DNA from: Theocolax elegans
Taxonomy: Eukaryota > Arthropoda > Insecta > Hymenoptera > Cerocephalidae
Reading direction: 5' to 3'
Assembly: GCA_026168455.1 (NCBI GenBank)
Contig: CM047428.1
Span: 39,306,546 to 39,370,545, forward strand
DNA: 64,000 bases
Part shown: piece by piece, positions 1-11,770 of the stretch
Position numbering within the stretch: position 1 is the first letter of the stretch
Layout: the number at the start of each line of letters is the position of its first letter
Notes under the pieces: generated by a model
What the model was told of the DNA's origin: nothing
Databases searched by the model: none
What the model saw: the letters and a program-made list of their open reading frames with translations, nothing else
Program-made: the position numbers and the translations under genes

Positions 1-285
1 GATCTTTGAGTTACATGTTTTCTGTTATTATGTTGTCTATGTCATTGTCCTCGAATCTTATGGATTTATTTAGTTTTTCTGTAGTTTTATTATGTAGATC
101 TTGTAACAATTATTCTCTTATTTCCTCTGTTTGTTTTATTTTAATCATTGCGATCATTTTTTTTGCCTCATCACTTAACACATGTTTTTCACTTATTGCT
201 GCTATATTACTTATTGTATGTTCTGGACAGATTATTAAGTTGTCACTCACATACTTCGGGTTTTTTAGTTTATCGTAATCACTTA
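1..285 (-). other. possible decayed coding stretch, unrecognised
   Basis: Read on the minus strand, this stretch gives a mostly open, charged, lysine- and glutamate-rich peptide with one internal stop near the middle. Its plus-strand reading is a hydrophobic shadow. I do not recognise a family. It could be the tail of a transposon ORF that continues left of the window. Confidence 0.2.
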
Positions 286-660
286 TATGGTATCAATTGT
301 CATATACCACACATATCATAGTTGTCACCAGTTATATTTAGGGTGACATTTATAATATTTACGATCCTGTTTGCCCGATCTGTCGACGCAAAATTGGCTA
401 TGTACTGTTATTTCATTTTTTATTATTAAAAGTGTTTACAATTAATTATTTATATGTTGTACACTTGAATTAAAATTGCATGTAAAATCTGCAACCTTAG
501 CAGTTCAATGAACTGAGCGAACGAACTCGAGGCACGTTTCGCACACTTTCACTGCTGACGATTGAGGTTCGTAGAATACATCAAAATTCTCGAACGTACG
601 CATACTACCGATACTTTACAATCGAAAAACTAGTAAAAAACGATTATTTAAAACATTCGT
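286..660. other. AT-rich spacer, nothing recognised
   Basis: There is no open frame of note and no repeat shared with the rest of the window up to the start of the tandem duplication at 661. Confidence 0.5.
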
Positions 661-778
661 AATAGACTTAAAATTTTCCTTATACGAATGTGATCACATT
701 GGATTTATACAAAATTATGTTAACTGATTATTTTTGCCAGAATAAGGGGTTTTTTACAGAAATTCTCACATTCCACTT

Positions 779-985
779 TGTAACGGGACGGATTGCATAT
801 GAGGAATAAAAAATCAACGAAGGTATCGGGGCGCGAACCCACGATCCCGGTAGCACGAGGCAGAAGCCTCACCACTGCTCTACCATTCGCAATTATCCCG
901 GTTAGTCGACTTGGTCCTATCGACGATCGTCGCCGATAATGCAGGGACCTACCTGCGCCGACACTTGAAATCCATGCCCGTTATA
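779..985 (-). mobile_element. solo LTR of a TRIM retrotransposon
   Basis: This 207-bp element begins TGTAACGGGACGG and ends in CCCGTTATA on the plus strand. It is flanked by perfect 4-bp duplications ACTT (775-778 and 986-989). It matches, in reverse orientation, the two LTRs of the complete TRIM at 40122-40975, so it is a solo LTR left by LTR-LTR recombination. Read on the minus strand it contains a tRNA-like block with a TAG(A/C)GCAGTGG A box and a GGTTCGCGCCC B box. Confidence 0.85.
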
Positions 986-1029
986 ACTTATAAAATGTTA
1001 ATACTATGTAGATTATAATAACTTAAGGA

Positions 1030-1777
1030 TCTGAGATTATAATGATTAAAATGATGAATTGACAGTGACAAGTTTGTGAAATTCAAACAATTCAGCATTA
1101 TAAATGTTTAAAAATTAATTTTTTATTATTGTGTAATAATATTTGTATTTTTAACAGCTTACAAGAGATTAGATTGATACTGAAAAAAATGGAGATGCTT
1201 TTCTTGCACCCCAAGGTAACTGCATAAATTTTTTTGCAATGATCATGCTAATAGATTCATCGTTATAAGGCAACAAATATACATTTCAATTAATATTTCG
1301 GGCACTTTTCCCAGATATTTTGACCATAAGTAATCTTAATGATTCAGACCCACTCTGGAAATTTATAGGCAGTTTCTGACTATAAAAAGATATCTTTTAG
1401 ATAGCATTAGGTTTTCAGAGTCCGGAGCAGAATTGCTGATTTTCACTATTTAAGGTTTAAATGGCGTACATGAGTATGACGGCATACATTTATGACTTTA
1501 AAAGTATTTTTATTGAAAAATTCAGAAAATTTTACAAAAGAGTCATATTTATATTAATAAATAAAATGCATCCCCTGTGAGCTTCAAATTAATAATAAGG
1601 GCATATAATGCAAAAAAGTGATAAAATGTTAACTTGACGCTCTGTAACATAAAATAATTTTAATGGCCCGAAAAAATCTGAAAAAATTCAGGAGAACTAC
1701 TGGACATCTCTAAAACATATTCCCACAATTATAGCAATATTCATTTTTTTCATCTTCGATGTCACAGAGAACCACTC
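1030..1777 (+). mobile_element. fold-back family F1, single arm
   Basis: This matches the centre and right arm of the complete F1 element at 59495-61149. It ends with ...CACAGAGAACCACTC directly against a (TA)n run, which is the F1 terminus. The left arm is missing. The segment contains a degenerate version of the F1 mini-exon-like block near 1157-1219. Confidence 0.75.
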
Positions 1778-1850
1778 ATATATATATATATATATAATAT
1801 ATATATATCTATATATATATATATATATATAGATATATATATAGATGTAG
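1778..1850. repeat. (TA)n microsatellite, interrupted
   Basis: An alternating TA run with AATAT, CTATA and GATA interruptions directly abuts the F1 terminus. The equivalent run in copy 2 of the duplication (3295-3360) is uninterrupted. Confidence 0.9.
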
Positions 1851-2293
1851 AAAGCTATAATCAACATTTCCAATATCAAATTACTTCAATTTACATGGAT
1901 CAAATAAATTTAAGCTTTTTTAGTTTTTTTTGATCATATGTAAAATTACCCTGAATAATGGCGCAGTTTCTTTACCTGTCCAACCTGAATAATGTCTCAC
2001 AACAGTTCCTTTTGCATATTCTCCACCAGCTTCATGTGGCCGCGGTTTTGAAAGATGGTATGCATCACCACACACGCCACATTTTCCTTCATTTTGAACC
2101 CACTGAACTAAACATATAAAATAAAAAAAAACATATGTTCACAATAATATACATAGTAAAACATTATATCTACATAATAGACTTAAAATTTTCCTTATAC
2201 GAATGTGATCACATTGGATTTATACAAAATTATGTTAACTGATTATTTTTGCCAGAATAAGGGGTTTTTTACAGAAATTCTCACATTCCACTT

Positions 2294-2500
2294 TGTAACG
2301 GGACGGATTGCATATGAGGAATAAAAAATCAACGAAGGTATCGGGGCGCGAACCCACGATCCCGGTAGCACGAGGCAGAAGCCTCACCACTGCTCTACCA
2401 TTCGCAATTATCCCGGTTAGTCGACTTGGTCCTATCGACGATCGTCGCCGATAATGCAGGGACCTACCTGCGCCGACACTTGAAATCCATGCCCGTTATA
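2294..2500 (-). mobile_element. solo TRIM LTR (copy within tandem duplication)
   Basis: This is the same insertion as at 779-985, carried along by the 1515-bp tandem duplication. The flanking ACTT duplications are at 2290-2293 and 2501-2504. It is not an independent insertion. Confidence 0.85.
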
Positions 2501-2544
2501 ACTTATAAAATGTTAATACTATGTAGATTATAATAACTTAAGGA

Positions 2545-3291
2545 TCTGAGATTATAATGATTAAAATGATGAATTGACAGTGACAAGTTTGTGAAATTCA
2601 AACAATTCAGCATTATAAATGTTTAAAAATTAATTTTTATTATTGTGTAATAATATTTGTATTTTTAACAGCTTACAAGAGATTAGATTGATACTGAAAA
2701 AAATGGAGATGCTTTTCTTGCACCCCAAGGTAACTGCATAAATTTTTTTGCAATGATCATGCTAATAGATTCATCGTTATAAGGCAACAAATATACATTT
2801 CAATTAATATTTCGGGCACTTTTCCCAGATATTTTGACCATAAGTAATCTTAATGATTCAGACCCACTCTGGAAATTTATAGGCAGTTTCTGACTATAAA
2901 AAGATATCTTTTAGATAGCATTAGGTTTTCAGAGTCCGGAGCAGAATTGCTGATTTTCACTATTTAAGGTTTAAATGGCGTACATGAGTATGACGGCATA
3001 CATTTATGACTTTAAAAGTATTTTTATTGAAAAATTCAGAAAATTTTACAAAAGAGTCATATTTATATTAATAAATAAAATGCATCCCCTGTGAGCTTCA
3101 AATTAATAATAATGGGCATATAATGCAAAAAAGTGATAAAATGTTAACTTTGACGCTCTGTAACATAAAATAATTTTAATGGCCCCGAAAAAATCTGAAA
3201 AAATTCAGGAGAACTACTGGACATCTCTAAAACATATTCCCACAATTATAGCAATATTCATTTTTTTCATCTTCGATGTCACAGAGAACCA

Positions 3292-3294
<3 letters not shown>
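2545..3294 (+). mobile_element. fold-back family F1, single arm (duplicate)
   Basis: This is the tandem-duplication counterpart of 1030-1777. It again ends against a (TA)n run (3295-3360). Confidence 0.75.
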
Positions 3295-3363
<69 letters not shown>

Positions 3364-3695
3364 TGTAGAAAGCTATAATCAACATTTCCAATATCAAATT
3401 ACTTCAATTTACATGGATCAAATAAATTTAAGCTTTTTTAGTTTTTTTGATCATATGTAAATTACCCTGAATAATGGCGCAGTTTCTTTACCTGTCCAAC
3501 CTGATAATGTCTCACAACAGTTCCTTTTGCATATTCTCCACCAGCTTCATGTGGCCGCGGTTTTGAAAGATGGTATGCATCACCACACACGCCACATTTT
3601 CCTTCATTTTGAACCCACTGAACTAAACATATAAAATAAAAAAAAACATATGTTCACAATAATATACATAGTAAAACATTATATCTACATAATAG

Positions 3696-4540
3696 AGTTG
3701 AACATTATTGTTATTCATACATAATATAATAATTATCCTACACTCTTCATATTGTTTTAAAATTTTATGGGGCATATTTTGTTAAGTAACCTGCTTCTAA
3801 TTCAAATTCAGATTACTTTTAGAAAGCCAAGAGTACATTTCTAAATATCTTTTGGGAAAAAATATTTGCAGGCTGACTGCACCTGTATGTCAACAGGTAC
3901 CAGCGAATGAACATTATACATAAACGATACATGTAACGGGATATATTTTCTCGCGTAGGTAAGGGTAAAGGGAGTGGTTATTAGGAATCTGCCTATTTAT
4001 ACTCCCTAGGCGGTACCCCAATAGTACGCGGTAGATTCAAATCAACCGATCTCTTGCGATTTCTACCATTGCGACGTTCGTTATAACCGCGAGATTAATT
4101 ACCGATCTTGCGTAGTCGTTCAGCTGCAGGCATTGCAAACTAAAAAAGACTTGGAATAAAAGGGGAAATTCGCAGGAAATTTACTTCGGCCGCTTCTGAA
4201 ACGGAGAGGGCGGTATTCGGGATAATGGGAAAAATAGACGCCAGTAATTAATAATGAAACTCGTACAAGATTGATAAATTATCCATAAAATCAAAAGGCG
4301 CGATAGCGCCTGCACGCAAGTATGCAGGCGCGTAAGCCCTTATTATACAGCTAACTAACCCCTCAGATTTTTTATATTTTCGTACATTTAAAATTATACT
4401 ATCTATTTATGCAATTACAAATCTCACATCTATTTTTTATATAAGTTTTCACTTTACAATAAATCCGGTTTGAATTCATAAGTGCATAGTGGAGAAATTC
4501 GATGTTATTAAAGTTGCTTGCTGAATTCCGATTCTCGAAT
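3696..4540. other. no gene recognised; small GC hairpin
   Basis: No supportable ORF is present. The stretch holds a moderately CpG-containing part (about 3940-4340) with a 9-bp perfect stem GCGCCTGCA/TGCAGGCGC at 4306-4331, and otherwise AT-rich sequence. Confidence 0.5.
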
Positions 4541-4880
4541 TTTTGCTATTTCCACTTTCTTTTTCATTCGATGACAACAAAAAGAGATAGCGTGTTTTTT
4601 CAAGAATAGATAATATATGTATTTTTTCCGTGCGCAAAAAAAAGTTGTGAATATAACTTGAAAGAATGTGTATTAGTTTACTTATTCCTGATAAAACTCA
4701 TAAAATAAAAACGGACCTAAAATTTAATGTAATGTTTTTAAAAATATGCATAATTTTTCGCAGATAAAATAAATATTAATCAAGTATAACATACACTTTT
4801 CAAATATCTATATGTGAAATATACAATAAATTAAAAATTAAATACATTAATTATTGCATTTTTAAGATAATTCTATTATA
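4540..4880 (+). repeat. dispersed repeat, copy 1
   Basis: About 330 bp, starting near TTTTTTCAAGAATAGATA and ending near ATTCTATTATAAACA, recurs in the same orientation at about 10013-10330 with many substitutions and indels. The family was not recognised. Confidence 0.6.
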
Positions 4881-5520
4881 AACAGTAATGGCAAAAGAAA
4901 ATTCAAATTTTAACAGTGGCAATATAAAATACGAATTACATTTCAAAAGTTTTTCGAAAATTATTATTTTAGTAGTATTTAATTTAAATATTATTCAAAT
5001 CAAAATTTAAAAATTGTATGGATATATAAGTAAGTAGATTACGTTTATTTATATAAAACAATATCTTAAATAAACAAGTATGTATTTATTAGAAACAAAA
5101 GGTTATTTAAGGAATGCCTTTGTTTATAATAATTAAAATAAATATATGGGGTCTGTAACTAAAGGAAAAAATAATTGGATATAATTATGGATTAAAACGC
5201 AAATTTTGAAAGAGGGTGCAAATTACGAATTACGGGAGAAATGGAAGAAACAGGTTTTTATTTATATACCACTAAAATGTTATAAATAATTTTTTAAAAC
5301 TAATACAAAAATTAATTTAATTAAGTAGAAAGTTTTATTACTCTAAAAGTACAAAATATTAATGACATATAGAACTCTTGGCGATGACTTAAATAAATTA
5401 ATCTTAGGAGGTATAGTTCTATTTAGATCTGTTTAAAATAATCTAAAATTTTAATAGGTTTTTACTAAATACTACAATTAAGTTTATGCACTTTACTATT
5501 TTTGGTAAGTTAATTGTTCA
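4881..5520. other. AT-rich spacer, nothing recognised
   Basis: Very AT-rich sequence without an ORF, RNA-like block or repeat that I could match elsewhere in the window. Confidence 0.5.
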
Positions 5521-5524
5521 TTAC

Positions 5525-5575
<51 letters not shown>
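5521..5575. repeat. (TA)n microsatellite
   Basis: A pure alternating TA run that directly precedes the TGTAAC end of the LTR at 5576. It probably served as the insertion target. Confidence 0.9.
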
Positions 5576-5578
<3 letters not shown>

Positions 5579-6339
5579 AACGTTAAACGGTTCACGCGAG
5601 ACGAAAATCGTACCGATCGCGTGAGTCTACCGTTGAAGACGCGTAAAGCGCATGCGCGAGCGCGTCGGAGAGCCGGTGTGCACGACACACCGGCAGTATC
5701 GTTCGGTTCGCGGCGCGACCTAACTCGCAAGTTAAGCAAGGCCCTGCGACCTCCAGCTGTGTCGAAGGAGTGAGAGAGAGCGAAGGGAGTTCTGAGAGAA
5801 CGAGAGAGAGAGTGAGAAAAAACGTGAGCACGGACGCCGAGAGTGCCAACCCGTGACATCGAGGAAACAAGTAAGTCCTGGCCAGGACGTACGCCGCACT
5901 ATGGGAAAAAGGTAAGAATTTTGTCCTAAAATCGTAGAACTCTTGTTGTGATAGGTGCAGAATAATGAAATTTGAGGGTAAGATAGTTGATGAAATATGC
6001 TATCTGGGAAAATTAAAGTTATGAGTTCAAGGTCATTTTATGACCTTCAAAAATGAGATCAAACATGTTAGTTTATGAAAAAATTTAGTTTCTTCTTATT
6101 AAAATGAGTAAAAATGTTAAATTATAATATATTATATAGATATTTTGAAATATTTTTGTCTGCTGATTAGAACTGCTGAACTAAAAAAATCGAATCACTT
6201 TTTGCTCTTAAAAAACGCAGTAGGTTAATTCTTGAAAGTTCCTTAGAAAACTTAGAACTGAACGGGTTCATGAGTGTGTGTATATATATATATATATTAT
6301 ACACACACACACACATACTATATATATAGTATGTATATA

Positions 6340-6370
<31 letters not shown>

Positions 6371-6736
6371 GGTGGGACTATGTGTGGGAGTATGCGTGTG
6401 TTTTGGATTAGTTTTATACGAGATTTTTCAGTGAAATTACTTCAGACGATGATATGAGTTGTAGTGACAATTCATCCAGTGAGTTAGATTAAAATTATAT
6501 TCAAATATTATTTGCAAATATACAAATATACAAATGTTGTTTATATTTACTTTATGTTTACTTATGTCTACCAAAGAATTTACATAAAATGTATTTTTAT
6601 GAGATAAATTTACTACAATTATTTAATAATCTCGTATAAAAACTAATCCAAAACACACGCATACTCCCACACATAGTCCCACCCACACACCACACACCAT
6701 ATATATATATAGTATATACATACTATATATATAGTA

Positions 6737-6768
<32 letters not shown>

Positions 6769-7902
6769 CACACACTCATGAACCCGTTCAGTTCTAAGTT
6801 TCTAAGGAACTTTCAAGAATTAACCTACTGCGTTTTTAAGAGCAAAAAGTGATTCGATTTTTTTAGTTCAGCAGTTCTAATCGGCAGACAAAAATATTCA
6901 AAATATCTATATAATATATATAATTTAACATTTTTACTCATTTTAATAAGAAGAAACTAAATTTTTTCATAAAACTAACATGTTTGATCTCATTTTTGAA
7001 GGTCATAAAATGACCTTGAACTCATAACTTTAATTTTCCCAGATAGCATATTTCATCAACTATCTTACCCTCAAATTCATTATTCTGCACCTATCACAAC
7101 AGGACGACACGACGCGACCGAGCGGCATCGGGATACGCGCGGTACCCCGACGCATCGTATCGTCCGGGCGAGAGGCCGGACGCTCTCGCCGCGTCTCTCT
7201 CTCTATTGCGTAGATACGCGTTCGATAAGCCGGAGTGCTCCACACTCCGGCAATAATTTATCCGTGCCAGGCCTTCTGCCTAACCAGCTACTCGATACCT
7301 GGTGTATTCCCATACCCCCGAACATATCGAGACGCCGTGTCTCGAAGCGTAGTTTGCGGCGAGCGCACACACACATGCACACTGTATATATTTTATGTTC
7401 CCGCGTTTGTTTACATTTTTGATTTAACCGTTATTGAGCCAAGGTTTAGCATCGCCTTGGCTCGTCCCGACATAATTGATAAGCTTTTATATTCTGTTAT
7501 TTTTCTTTAGAATAATTATACTGACATTTTGATCGCGGGTGTTAATTCATTAAATCCGCGAGCAGATCCTATCCCAAAGGCGAATACCGCCATGCCCCGC
7601 GGGTGTCGTGCATTGCACTTTGCACGACACATAGCTGAGTAGCCGAGCACGGGTATCGGCGAACGATAGTACATATCACACGAGGCAAGTGTGCAACTAG
7701 GTAAGTGCACACGCTGTATACGGGGCGGACAACGTCGTACGGAGCTTGAGGTTAGCTCCTGCCACACCAACGGGTCACCGCACGAGCCGATCAGCTGTTA
7801 GGTAACACGGCTATCGGAACAACGAGCATCTCACCCGTGCAATTGAGTCACGCACTGGGTGACATAGAACCCCCCTTTTTGAGTAGGAATCGCCCTGTTA
7901 CA
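5576..7902 (+). mobile_element. LTR (solo or partial), interrupted by a fold-back element
   Basis: The element starts TGTAACG and ends CCTGTTACA. ATAT lies on both sides (5572-5575, 7903-7906), consistent with a 4-bp target duplication although the site is a TA run. Removing the insert at about 5901-7103 leaves roughly 1.13 kb of GC-richer sequence typical of an LTR, with several internal hairpins (for example GCCGGAGTGCTCCACACTCCGGC). No gag, pol, PBS or polypurine tract lies next to it, so it is either a solo LTR or an orphan. Which strand is sense is not certain. ORFs in this region are shadows of the CpG-rich sequence. Confidence 0.6.
5901..7103. mobile_element. fold-back element F5 (about 1.2 kb)
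   Basis: Two arms of roughly 480 bp (5943-6425 and 6625-7103) are reverse complements, with outer ends TGTTGTGATAGGTGCAGAAT and its complement. Both arms carry mixed (TA)n and (CA)n runs. The left side has about 40 extra bases beginning ACTATGGG that the right side lacks, suggesting a truncated right end. The element interrupts an LTR whose uninterrupted version lies at 8505-9401. The 200-bp loop holds a short acidic reading frame (6430-6492, DDD and SSSELD motifs) of unknown meaning. Confidence 0.8.
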
Positions 7903-8429
7903 ATATATATATGACACCTTTGGTGTAAGTTATGTCCTAAAATACGTGAAAATTAGTGATTTTATGAGGTTTATGAAGCATAACTTACAACAGCGGTCTT
8001 GGCCAATAAGCTAACCCAAGCCATTCGAAAGCTCGCGAAAAATGTGAACTTTTGAGAGGTGTTAGATTAAAATCGATTATGGTGTGGTAGCCTTTTTTTG
8101 ATATTCAATATGTCCGGGTGTTCTATCTCTTAGAGATTTCAAAATTAAGAAATGTAACCAGGGTAGATAAGTTCTAAAGATTAATTTAAACAAAAGTTGT
8201 TTGTAATGTTTTTTCAAAAAAATCAACAGATTTTGAGATAAATGGCTTTAAAAATAGAAATTTTTCTAAAAAATTGAAAAATTTCCACTTTCATGGTCAA
8301 ATAACTCTTAAGCAAATTATTTTTAACACTTAAAATTTTTTTGTATGTTCTGGAAGATGTTTCCAGCCTGTTCTCAAATTTTGGAGTGATTTAAAATTTT
8401 CATCGTACCACTTGACGTGAAATAGCCCA
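7903..8429. mobile_element. fold-back family F4, one arm
   Basis: The right end reads ...ACGTGAAATAGCCC then ATATATG. In reverse this is GGGCTATTTCACGTCAAGTG, closely matching the F2 terminus GGGGTATTCCACGTGAAGTG. The interior is A/T-rich with runs resembling the F2 interior but is not alignable throughout. Only one arm is present; the left side abuts the LTR. Confidence 0.6.
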
Positions 8430-8504
8430 TATATGTGTATATATATGTATGTATGTATGTGGGGTGTGTGTGCGTGCGGCGGAATATTTATATATATATA
8501 GCTG

Positions 8505-9401
8505 AGAGTGAGAAAAAACGTGAGCACGAACGCGAGAGTGCAACCCGTGGACATCGAGGACAACACGTAAGTCCTGGCCAGGACGTACGCCCGGTTCGAC
8601 GACACGACGCGATCCGCGAGCGGCATCGGGATACGCGCGGTACCCCGACGCATCGTATCGTCCGGGCGAGAGGCCGGACGCTCTCGCCGCGTCTCTCTCT
8701 CTATTGCGTAGATACGCGTTCGATAAGCCGGAGTGCTCCACACTCCGGCAATAATTTATCCGTGCCAGGCCTTCTGCCTAACCAGCTACTCGATACCTGG
8801 TGTATTCCCATACCCCCGAACATATCGAGACGCCGTGTCTCGAAGCGTAGTTTGCGGCGAGCGCACACACACATGCACACTGTATATATTTTATGTTCCC
8901 GCGTTTGTTTACATTTTTGATTTAACCGTTATTGAGCCAAGGTTTAGCATCGCCTTGGCTCGTCCCGACATAATTGATAAGCTTTTATATTCTGTTATTT
9001 TTCTTTAGAATAAATTATACTGACATTTTGATCGCGGGTGTTAATTCATTAAATCCGCGAGCAGATCCTATCCCAAAGGCGAATACCGCCATGCCCCGCG
9101 GGTGTCGTGCATTGCACTTTGCACGACACATAGCTGAGTAGCCGAGCACGGGTATCGGCGAACGATAGTACATATCACACGAGGCAAGTGTGCAACTAGG
9201 TAAGTGCACACGCTGTATACGGGGCGGACAACGTCGTACGGAGCTTGAGGTTAGCTCCTGCCACACCAACGGGTCACCGCACGAGCCGATCAGCTGTTAG
9301 GTAACACGGCTATCGGAACAACGAGCATCTCACCCGTGCAATTGAGTCACGCACTGGGTGACATAGAACCCCCCTTTTTGAGTAGGAATCGCCCTGTTAC
9401 A
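8505..9401 (+). repeat. tandem duplication 2, copy 2: uninterrupted 3' part of the LTR
   Basis: This matches 5808-5900 plus 7104-7902, with the same CCTGTTACA end. The period relative to copy 1 is 1498 bp (for example CGGCATCGGG at 7123 and 8621). The junction TACGCCCGGTTCGACGAC here is the apparent empty site of fold-back F5. Confidence 0.8.
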
Positions 9402-9929
9402 ATATATATATGACACCTTTGGTGTAAGTTATGTCCTAAAATACGTGAAAATTAGTGATTTTATGAGGTTTATGAAGCATAACTTACAACAGCGGTCTTG
9501 GCCAATAAGCTAACCCAAGCCATTCGAAAGCTCGCGAAAAATGTGAACTTTTGAGAGGTGTTAGATTAAAATCGATTATGGTGTGGTAGCCTTTTTTTGA
9601 TATTCAATATGTCCGGGTGTTCTATCTCTTAGAGATTTCAAAATTAAGAAATGTAACCAGGGTAGATAAGTTCTAAAGATTAATTTAAACAAAAGTTGTT
9701 TGTAATGTTTTTTCAAAAAAATCAACAGATTTTGAGATAAATGGCTTTAAAAATAGAAATTTTTCTAAAAAATTGAAAAATTTCCACTTTTCATGGTCAA
9801 ATAACTCTTAAGCAAATTATTTTTAACACTTAAATTTTTTTTGTATGTTCTGGAAGATGTTTCCAGCCTGTTCTCAAATTTTGGAGTGATTTAAAATTTT
9901 CATCGTACCACTTGACGTGAAATAGCCCA
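9402..9929. mobile_element. fold-back family F4, one arm (duplicate)
   Basis: This is the tandem-duplication counterpart of 7903-8429, with a few single-base differences (a longer T run near 9834). Confidence 0.6.
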
Positions 9930-10012
9930 TATATGTGTATATATATGTATGTATGTATGTGGGTGTGTGTGCGTGCGGCGGAATATTTATATAATATATA
10001 TATATTTTAAAA

Positions 10013-10330
10013 TTGTTTTTTCAAGAATACATAATATATGTATTTTTTCCGTGCGCAAAAAAAAAGTTGTGAACATAACATGAAAGAATGTGTATTTGTT
10101 TACTCATTCTTGATAAAACTCATAAAATTTTTAAACGTATACTCAATAATAATAACGGATCTAAAATTCAATGTAATGCTTTAAATACAGATGCAAAATT
10201 GTTTGAAGATGAAATAAATATTAATCAAGTATAACATACACTTCTCCAAATATCCATATGATATATACAATGGGTTAAAAATTAAATATATTAATTATTG
10301 CATTTTTAAGATAATTCTATTATAAACAAT
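10013..10330 (+). repeat. dispersed repeat, copy 2
   Basis: This is a diverged copy of 4540-4880. It ends shortly before a poly-T run (10337-10360) that may be the tail of a reverse-strand retroposed insertion. Confidence 0.6.
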
Positions 10331-10377
10331 TATATATATTAATTTTTTTTTTTTTTTTTTTTATGTTATTTATCGTC

Positions 10378-10447
10378 GCTCTATTTAAGCTGCCAGGGCT
10401 AATCAGCGACGGAGGTGAACGGTGTGTCTGTAAACAAAGCACATGTA
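10378..10447 (-). mobile_element. truncated tRNA-type SINE tail
   Basis: The stretch from CTAATCAGCGACGGAGG to CAGTGGTGC matches the 3' body of the fuller SINE at 11598-11770, without the tRNA-like head. Confidence 0.5.
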
Positions 10448-10731
10448 GTTGAAACAGTGGTGCTATATATATTAATATATACTAAATATATTAATTATTG
10501 CATTTTTAAGATAATTCTATTTTTTTACTTATTTATATTTTAATTACACCTTTTTATAAGTAATTTATACTCCATAATAGTTTTCTGCAATTGAAAGTAC
10601 TCAAATCAAAAACACCTTCCAAGAAGGTGTCAAAACCCGCAAGTATTGTGCTATTCTAATCAAACTTTGAAAATTGTTATCTGATAAATAAATTCTGCAA
10701 TTCAATCTGACATTGTTATCTGATAAATAAA

Positions 10732-10958
10732 TAATTTTTCTGCCCTCCGGCCGGAAAGCGGCAACTTTCCGGCCGCTGCGCGAATTGAAGTCGCCGTTTT
10801 CCGGCAACGTCGAGCAGAAAAATAGTATACACACCTTGGCCAGTAAAAAAGAAAGCCTCAGATCACATGATCGTCCACCTCGGCTTCGCCTCGGCCGACA
10901 ATTACATGTGATCTGAGACATTTCTTATTTTACTGGCCATGGTATGTAATATACTATT
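10732..10958. mobile_element. nested short inverted-repeat insert
   Basis: This is absent from the right arm of the surrounding palindrome. It contains a GC hairpin (CGGCCGGAAAG...CTTTCCGGCCG), an ATTTTTCTGC...GCAGAAAAAT pair, and a second inverted repeat GGCCAGTAAAAAAGAAA / TTTCTTATTTTACTGGCC (about 10848-10940). It is probably one or two small MITEs. Confidence 0.55.
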
Positions 10959-11597
10959 AATTTCTAACTACCTTATTTTATCTATTTCTTTGAATTTTAA
11001 TGAAACATTTTTATAAATATTACGAAAATTTCGTATAAAAAATTTCTGCAATTGAAAGAATTGAAATCAAACTGAAATCGACAAGTATTTTGAATCGTAC
11101 CATAAATTTATATTTTATATAAACATTTTTATATATATTACTTAAACTTCGTAAAAAGTTTCTGCAATTGTAAGCACTGAAATCAAACTGTAATCGACAA
11201 GTATTTTGAACCATGCAAAAATTTCTACCAATCTGAATACAGATTTTTTTATATGAAAAGTATCTTACACTATTATTTTTCATTTCTGGCCCTCACATGA
11301 TTTACAGTAATAAATAAATAATATTCTAATGATATTAATTTGTGCAAAATTAATTTCTGCAATACTAATAAAATGGACATTTCTTTTTTATTCTTTTAAA
11401 TAATAAAATAATACTTGCACCACCGTTGGTTAAACGCTTCATATGTGTGTTAATTCTGACTATATTAACTGATGTTACATTTTATAAATAATTACATACA
11501 TCTTAGCTTTTATCTTATTAATTAATTAATTAATTGGTAAAATCATGTAGATTGTATATCCTTAGTTAAGTGAAATAATAATTATTTTACATAACTA

Positions 11598-11770
11598 CTA
11601 AGAAAAACTTGCTAATCAGCGACGGAGGTCATACGATGTCTTGGTGAAGAAAGCACTTGTTGAAAATACAGTCGCTAGTGGTGCTTGTATCAATCGGCCG
11701 GGGCCGGGAATCAAACCTGGGACCTTCAGATTACGAGTCCGTCGCCCTACCGACCAAGCCATCGCAGGCC
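11598..11770 (-). mobile_element. tRNA-derived SINE
   Basis: On the minus strand the head reads GCGATGGCTTGGTCGGTAGG, followed by an anticodon-like loop CTCGTAA between CGGA and TCTG, then GGTTTGATTCC as a B box. This is a tRNA-like head with CGT at the anticodon position (tRNA-Thr-like). Acceptor-stem pairing is poor, so it is not a functional tRNA gene. The body ends ...CTCCGTCGCTGATTAGC. A truncated relative is at 10378-10447. Confidence 0.75.

Larger units (their letters stand above)
661..2175. repeat. tandem duplication 1, copy 1 (1515-bp period)
   Basis: This segment recurs head-to-tail at 2176-3690 with an offset of 1515 bp. It includes a solo TRIM LTR, half of fold-back family F1, a (TA)n run and about 300 bp of flank. 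The copies differ by a few single-base indels and by the length and purity of the (TA)n run. A short TAATAG match lies at the breakpoints, as expected for microhomology or slippage. An assembly artefact joining two haplotypes is the main alternative. Confidence 0.85.
2176..3695. repeat. tandem duplication 1, copy 2
   Basis: This is the second copy of the 1515-bp unit. It ends at 3690-3695, where the sequence switches from the ...ACTTAAAAT continuation to unrelated sequence beginning AGTTGAAC. Its (TA)n run is a pure dinucleotide array, whereas copy 1 has interruptions. Confidence 0.85.

Noticed and set aside
779..985. tRNA gene or tRNA-derived SINE on the minus strand
   Set aside because: Boundaries, ACTT duplication and identity to the LTRs at 40.1-41.0 kb show it is a solo LTR with a tRNA-like segment; acceptor stem does not form.
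1697..3460. ORFs with long YIYIYI tracts (also at 5486-5859 and 59253-59610)
   Set aside because: They are translations of (TA)n microsatellites joined to transposon sequence.
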